Shown here: piece by piece, positions 56,859-64,000 of the stretch
How the letters are laid out: each line of letters begins with the position of its first letter
How positions within the stretch are numbered: the stretch's first letter is position 1
DNA from: Pseudomonas fluorescens
GTDB lineage: Bacteria > Pseudomonadota > Gammaproteobacteria > Pseudomonadales > Pseudomonadaceae
DNA: 64,000 nt
Assembly: GCF_001623525.1 (NCBI RefSeq)
Contig: NZ_CP015225.1
Coordinates: 2,666,001-2,730,000 of the forward strand
Direction of reading: 5' to 3'
Notes under the pieces: model-generated
Seen by the model: the letters and a program-made list of their open reading frames with translations, nothing else
Told to the model about the DNA's origin: nothing
Databases searched by the model: none
Made by a program: the position numbers and the translations under genes

Positions 56859-57932
56859 TCAACGGGACTTCGGTTTCTTCGTATCCAACCGCCGCAAATG
56901 GCAGGTCACTTCCTCACGGTCGTGGTACAGCTGCTTGCAACCGATCTCGACCTTGATACCCCGCGCCTTGAAACCGTCGGCGATGCGTTCGAGCAAGCGC
57001 TTGACCTCGGCATACCGTTGCTTCATCGGCAGCTTGAGGTTGACCACCGCCTCGCGGCAATGACCCTCGCCGATCCATTCTTCCAACATCGCCGCGTTAC
57101 GCGCTGGCTTCTCGACGATGTCACAGACCATCCAGTCCACCGGCTGCTTGGGTTTGAACGTGAAGCCGTCTGCCATCAAATGCTGCACCAGGCCGGTGTC
57201 CATCAGGCTTTCAGCCATCGGTCCGTTGTCGATGGCCGTCACCAGCATCCCACGGTTGACCAGTTGCCAAGTCCAGCCACCCGGTGCCGCGCCGAGGTCC
57301 ACGCCGGTCATGTCACTGTGCAGGCGCTCGTCCCACTGGTCCCGGGGAATGAAATGGTGCCAGGCCTCTTCAAGCTTGAGGGTGGAACGGCTCGGCGCTT
57401 CCCGGGGAAACTTCAGGCGGGGAATGCCCATGGGCCACATGGCCGAGTTATCGGATTCGGCCAGGCCCAGGAACACTTCGCGGCCGCTTTTGAACGTCAG
57501 CAGCAGGCGCGGCTTGCGCGGATCGTCCACCAGCTTGCCGGCGCCAATCAGCGCCTTGCGCAAGGGGCCTTCGAATTTCTTGCAGAAGTTCGACAGTTCC
57601 TTGCCGTCGTTGGTATCCACCACTTCCAGCCACAGGCTGCCGCAGGTCGGGAAAGCAGCCATGTGGGCCAGGATGACACTGATGCGGTCGGTCTCCGGCA
57701 AATCGATGAAAGTACCCCGCGCCCACTGGCGCGGAAAAATCAGTTCGGCGAAACGCAGACCACCCATCAGCCGCTCGGCGCCGTCCTCTTCAGTACAGAC
57801 AAATTCAGCGCAGGCACTGGCCGGTTTGGCCTTGGCGTAGCCGGCAACGTTGAGTCGGGCCGCGTGTTCGGCGATCTCGGAACAGACCTCGCCTTCGAAG
57901 CCCGGCCGGCAGTGCATGAAAAGCGTGTTCAT
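56859..57932 (-). CDS. rlmM: 23S rRNA C2498 2'-O-methyltransferase RlmM
   Basis: A 357-aa SAM-dependent enzyme. N-terminal THUMP-like domain opening MNTLFMHCRPGFEGEVCSEI; Rossmann methyltransferase domain with VDLGAAPGGWTWQLVNRGMLVTAID (~216-240) and the catalytic K-D-K triad including K in VNLKLPMKQR and D in VDWMVCDIVEKPARN. Length and motifs match RlmM/YgdE. ATG 57932. It is divergent from acnA, a neighbourhood kept in pseudomonads. Confidence 0.95.
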   Translation of the reverse strand: MNTLFMHCRPGFEGEVCSEIAEHAARLNVAGYAKAKPASACAEFVCTEEDGAERLMGGLRFAELIFPRQWARGTFIDLPETDRISVILAHMAAFPTCGSLWLEVVDTNDGKELSNFCKKFEGPLRKALIGAGKLVDDPRKPRLLLTFKSGREVFLGLAESDNSAMWPMGIPRLKFPREAPSRSTLKLEEAWHHFIPRDQWDERLHSDMTGVDLGAAPGGWTWQLVNRGMLVTAIDNGPMAESLMDTGLVQHLMADGFTFKPKQPVDWMVCDIVEKPARNAAMLEEWIGEGHCREAVVNLKLPMKQRYAEVKRLLERIADGFKARGIKVEIGCKQLYHDREEVTCHLRRLDTKKPKSR

Positions 57933-58104
57933 TGAAACTCCGTAGCAAAGCCTGTCACGAAAACCGCCGCATGATAGCGGAGTTCGGAACCGCGAACCTG
58001 CCCATAGAGTCCAGTGATTAGTCATACGCTCAAAACAGGGCTAGGTTAAAGGCTCTGTCCGTTCCGTCAGTCCGTAGCCGTGCGGACTTAAAGGAGTGAT
58101 TGCA

Positions 58105-60846
<2,742 letters not shown>

Positions 60847-60896
60847 AAAGACCCGTTTCTTACAGCGAACACGGGTCAGTGAAAAACAAGCCCCTC

Positions 60897-60984
60897 TGTG
60901 GGAGCAAGCTTTCGCGATAGCGGTAGAACAGCCAACATCGATGTTGACTGACAAGCCCCTATCGCGAGCAAGCTCGCTCCACAG
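60897..60984. repeat. REPIN of the TGTGGGAGCAAGCT family
   Basis: Inverted pairs TGTGGGAGCAAGCTTTCGCGATAG...CTATCGCGAGCAAGCTCGCTCCACA between acnA and the CPBP gene. The rest of 60847-61207 shows only a TATAAT (61047-61052) that may serve the next gene. Confidence 0.85.
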
Positions 60985-61207
60985 GTCCTGTGGCTTACTG
61001 ACCGTCATTAGCGTTTTAACAAGCGGCGTTTTTGCACGAGCCCGCCTATAATCCCGTCGGCAATCACGGAACAGAGTCAGCCAACGGCTTGCCCCCTCCT
61101 ACGCATGAACCTGCATGGATACAAAACGTGCTCTTTGCGCAATATGGCAGCGTCATAGACGCGGCGGCCACTTTCGCCCAAAGCTCTACCGTCTAAAAGG
61201 ATGTTGT

Positions 61208-61996
61208 ATGCCCGCTTTACCCTGGCCCTACCTGGCCATGCTCGCCATCGGCTATGGCTTGGCCCTGGCCTACGGCCAGTTGGCCTGGACCGCCCTCATC
61301 TCAGTCGCGCTATTGCTGTTCGCCGGATATGCCGTTCGCCAGCAACCCATGCCAATCGGCCGGTTTCTCGGTCACATTCTATTTGTGGTACTGGCCCTGG
61401 CGTTGGCCTTGCATTGGATGCCCGGCTTCTTCAACGGGCGGGCGATCCCGGCGCAACGCTTGACCGACGACGCCGCGCCATTTGCCATGTACCTGAACCA
61501 GGACAAGCCCCTGATCGGATTCTGGCTGCTGCTGGCCTGCCCCTGGATCGTCGGCCGGCGGTCATTTCGCCTGTCGGTCTATGCCACGGCCTTGGGGCTG
61601 GCGCTGAGCGCGGTGCTGGCCCTCGGCGGGGCGATGCTGCTGGGCATGATCCACTGGGCACCAAAATGGCCGGAGCACGCCTGGTTGTGGGTGCTCAATA
61701 ATCTTTTATTGGTGACGCTTGTGGAGGAAGCGCTATTTCGTGGCTACATTCAAGGAGGCTTGAGCCGACGCTTCAAACACCTGGGTTACGGCGACAACCT
61801 GGCGCTGCTCCTGACCTCGCTGCTGTTCGGCCTGGTACACGCTGGCGCAGGTTGGCAATGGGTGCTGTTGTCGGGCCTGGCGGGGGTCGGCTACGGCCTG
61901 GCGTATCGTTTTGGCGGCCTGGGCGCGGCGATTGCTACGCATTTTCTCCTCAATCTGCTTCATTTCGCCCTATTTACCTACCCGATGCTGGCGTGA
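61208..61996 (+). CDS. CPBP-family intramembrane metalloprotease
   Basis: A 262-aa polytopic membrane protein of about eight helices (two N-terminal ones in PALPWPYLAMLAIGYGLALAYG and LAWTALISVALLLFAGYAV). Its C-terminal half has the CPBP motifs EEALFRGYIQ (~176-185, EExxxR), a His in GLVHAGAG and the third motif THFLLNLLHFALF. This Rce1-like family cleaves membrane proteins or peptides; in bacteria it is often linked to bacteriocin immunity. AAGGATG precedes ATG 61208, and the in-frame upstream ATG at 61115 is rejected. No bacteriocin gene is near. Confidence 0.85.
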   Translation: MPALPWPYLAMLAIGYGLALAYGQLAWTALISVALLLFAGYAVRQQPMPIGRFLGHILFVVLALALALHWMPGFFNGRAIPAQRLTDDAAPFAMYLNQDKPLIGFWLLLACPWIVGRRSFRLSVYATALGLALSAVLALGGAMLLGMIHWAPKWPEHAWLWVLNNLLLVTLVEEALFRGYIQGGLSRRFKHLGYGDNLALLLTSLLFGLVHAGAGWQWVLLSGLAGVGYGLAYRFGGLGAAIATHFLLNLLHFALFTYPMLA

Positions 61997-62082
61997 TAGC
62001 GACAGGCAAAAATAACTTCAATTAAAACCTGACACCGCCGACAACCTTTCATAGCCTTTCAAAGCCTTGCGGATCAACACAC

Positions 62083-63648
62083 ATGCGTAACAACCAACCC
62101 GTCACACAACGCGAAAGGACCTTCCCGGCCCAGCAACGATTGATTTCGACCACCGATGCCAAGGGCGTGATCACCTACTGCAACGACGCGTTCGTTGACA
62201 TCAGCGGGTATTCGAAGGAAGAACTGATTCGTTCACCGCACAATCTCGTGCGCCATCCCGACGTCCCATCCGCAGTGTTCGCACACATGTGGGGTACGCT
62301 GAAACAAGGCTTGCCATGGATGGGCATCGTCAAGAACCGCAGCAAGAACGGCGACCATTACTGGGTCAATGCCTATGTCACGCCCGTGTTCGAGGGCAAT
62401 CAAGTGGTCGGCTACGAATCGGTGCGGGTCAAGCCCTCCGCCGAACAGATCGCTCGGGCCGAAGCGCTTTATCAACGCATCAACCAAGGCAAGTCCGCAG
62501 TTCCGGGCAGCGACAAATGGGTGCCCATGCTGCAGGACTGGCTACCGTTTATCCTGGTCAGCCAGTTGAGTTTCGTCGTCGGCGCGTTCCTGGATTCCTC
62601 CTGGGGCTTTGCCCTGGCGGCCGTGCTGTCGGTGCCCTTGGGACTGATGGGCCTGCAATGGCAGCAACGCGGGATCAAGCGCCTGCTGCGCCTGGCCGAG
62701 CAAACCACGTCCGACCCGCTGATCGCCCGGATGTACACCGACAGCCGCGGCGTCCAGGCACGCCTGGAGATGTCGATCCTCAGCCAGGAAGCACGCCTGA
62801 AAACCTGCCTGACCCGCCTGCAGGACACCGCCGAGCACCTTAACGACCAGGCTCGCCAGTCCAATACCCTGGCCCATAACAGTTCCAGCGGCCTGGAGCG
62901 CCAGCGGGTGGAAACCGAACAGGTCGCCACGGCCGTCAACCAGATGGCGGCAACCACCCAGGAAGTCGCCAGCCACGTGCAGCGCACCGCCGATGCCACC
63001 CAGGAAGCCAACCGCCTGACCAGCCGCGGCCGCGACATCGCTGGCGAAACCCGCGAAGCCATCGAGCGCCTGTCGGTGGTGGTCGGCGAAACCGGCCAGA
63101 CCGTGACCCAACTGGCCAAGGACAGCGACGAGATCGGCGGCGTGGTGGACGTGATCAAAGGCATCGCCGACCAGACCAACCTGCTGGCTCTCAACGCCGC
63201 CATCGAAGCGGCCCGTGCCGGGGAGATGGGCCGTGGCTTTGCCGTGGTGGCTGACGAAGTGCGACAACTGGCACAACGCACCAGCGAATCCACCGGGCAG
63301 ATCCACGCCCTGATCGCCAAGCTCCAGCAGACCGCCACCAACGCCGTGCAGACCATGGACGCTGGCCATCGCCAGGCCGAAGAAGGCGTGGCACGGGTCA
63401 TGGAAGCGGACGAGGCTCTGGTGGGGATCAGCGAAGCGGTGGCCCACATCACCGACATGACCACCCAGATCGCCGCCGCCACCGAGGAGCAAAGCTCAGT
63501 GGCCGAGGAGATCAGCCGCAACATCAGCAATATCTCGGAACTGGCCGACCAGACCTCTGGCCAGGCTCACAGCTCGGCGCTGCTCAGCGAAGAACTGACC
63601 CGCACGGCCAATACGCAGTATTCGTTGGTGGAGCGGTTTAACCGCTGA
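62083..63648 (+). CDS. aer: Aerotaxis receptor Aer (PAS chemoreceptor)
   Basis: A 521-aa chemoreceptor. The N-terminal PAS domain (~15-115; FAD site in Aer proteins) has [25 protein letters not shown] and [22 protein letters not shown] membrane hairpin lies at ~155-200 ([17 protein letters not shown]...[17 protein letters not shown]), a HAMP-like region follows, and the C-terminal signalling coiled coil (~260-510) has the highly conserved tip [19 protein letters not shown]. It senses redox/oxygen and signals to CheA/CheW. It is followed by a terminator. Confidence 0.94.
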   Translation: MRNNQPVTQRERTFPAQQRLISTTDAKGVITYCNDAFVDISGYSKEELIRSPHNLVRHPDVPSAVFAHMWGTLKQGLPWMGIVKNRSKNGDHYWVNAYVTPVFEGNQVVGYESVRVKPSAEQIARAEALYQRINQGKSAVPGSDKWVPMLQDWLPFILVSQLSFVVGAFLDSSWGFALAAVLSVPLGLMGLQWQQRGIKRLLRLAEQTTSDPLIARMYTDSRGVQARLEMSILSQEARLKTCLTRLQDTAEHLNDQARQSNTLAHNSSSGLERQRVETEQVATAVNQMAATTQEVASHVQRTADATQEANRLTSRGRDIAGETREAIERLSVVVGETGQTVTQLAKDSDEIGGVVDVIKGIADQTNLLALNAAIEAARAGEMGRGFAVVADEVRQLAQRTSESTGQIHALIAKLQQTATNAVQTMDAGHRQAEEGVARVMEADEALVGISEAVAHITDMTTQIAAATEEQSSVAEEISRNISNISELADQTSGQAHSSALLSEELTRTANTQYSLVERFNR

Positions 63649-63661
63649 TCGTTGCTTGATC

Positions 63662-63696
63662 AAAAAACCCGGACAGCGAAAGCTTCCGGGTTTTTT
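63662..63696 (+). terminator. Terminator after aer
   Basis: AAAAAACCCGGA (63662-63673) / TCCGGGTTTTTT (63685-63696), with A and T tails that could serve both convergent genes. Confidence 0.93.
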
Positions 63697-63739
63697 ATGG
63701 CTGGATAGCTCGCTCGCGAAGAGGCCAGGACAGGCGCTA

Positions 63740-64000
63740 TCAATCCTGGAGAAGAAACGCCGCCACCTTTCCCGCAGCCACCTCCATATGCTGCCCATGG
63801 CTAAACCCCGAAGCCTTCAACGGCTTCAAATCGTGATCCCCCGCCACCAACCACATCACCTCGATGCCCGGTGACAATTCATACCCCTGCACCGCCTCCC
63901 GGTTACCCAACGCATCGCGCTCGCCCTGGACGATCAAGGTGGGGGGCTTCAACGCCGCCAGGTGTTCGACCCGCGGTTTCTCCGGTTTGCCCACCGCATA
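63740..64000 (-). CDS. Alpha/beta hydrolase (Tex30/KANL3-like), C-terminal part
   Basis: The last ~87 residues of a reverse-strand gene that continues past the right edge. GKPEKPRVEHLAALKPPTLIVQGERDALGNRE shows the catalytic-Asp strand of an alpha/beta hydrolase fold (D in GERD), and the catalytic His lies in VAGDHDLKP. GKPEK before this resembles Tex30-type bacterial hydrolases. The N-terminal nucleophile part is not visible. Confidence 0.82.
   Translation of the reverse strand, partial: YAVGKPEKPRVEHLAALKPPTLIVQGERDALGNREAVQGYELSPGIEVMWLVAGDHDLKPLKASGFSHGQHMEVAAGKVAAFLLQD

Overview
This window is chromosomal DNA of a Pseudomonas of the P. fluorescens lineage. The evidence is high-GC coding with strong C/G third positions; proteins such as Gap (about 480 aa, long N-terminus), SthA, PsrA, LexA-SulA, FadBA, CopRS and RlmM-AcnA-Aer that match Pseudomonas families and run in orders I recall from P. 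aeruginosa; and many REP/REPIN palindromes of the GTGGCGAGGGAGCTTGCTCCC type in the gaps. No tRNA, rRNA, CRISPR array, prophage or complete insertion sequence was seen.

Region 1 (1-6.5 kb) is accessory. A nickel/cobalt efflux pair comes first: a CsoR/RcnR-type repressor with a perfect G/C-tract operator, then RcnA, which runs off the left edge. Next come a class I Fic toxin with its small antitoxin, a free-standing PPP-family phosphatase, a likely toxin-antitoxin pair with its own promoter/operator, a 600-base stretch with RNA-like hairpins and a tiny ORF, an AT-rich gene of unknown function (362 aa), and the N-terminal stump of a tyrosine integrase lying against dusA. dusA is a known integration target, so this looks like the remains of a dusA-associated island. 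The most novel material in the window is at 3.0-5.8 kb.

Region 2 (6.5-16.4 kb): dusA, tal, an RssB/RssC-like PP2C regulator and STAS pair, mlaA, a HAD-like protein lacking its nucleophile, a DUF4404 protein, queF, and a copper module (cupredoxin, then divergent copRS with a CopR-box-like site). A triplicated ~220-bp REPIN array fills 16.4-17.1 kb.

Region 3 (17-34.5 kb): lolCDE (lipoprotein release), a PilZ protein with a glycerophosphodiesterase, sthA, apbE, a citrate/tricarballylate-type MFS transporter, gap, mfd, a CsiV-like protein and a SWIM-SNF2 helicase.

Region 4 (34.5-49 kb): nagZ, psrA (two PsrA boxes), the lexA-sulA SOS operon (two LexA boxes), two small conserved proteins, topA, a DUF1653 protein, the fadBA beta-oxidation operon, a membrane-anchored protein, a universal stress protein and the ABC-F protein Uup.

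Region 5 (49-64 kb): a soluble lytic transglycosylase, an MsbA-like exporter, a small conserved protein, pdxB between two near-identical inverted REPINs, a NorM/PmpM MATE pump, tusA, rlmM, acnA, a CPBP membrane protease, the aerotaxis receptor aer, and the end of an alpha/beta hydrolase cut by the right edge.
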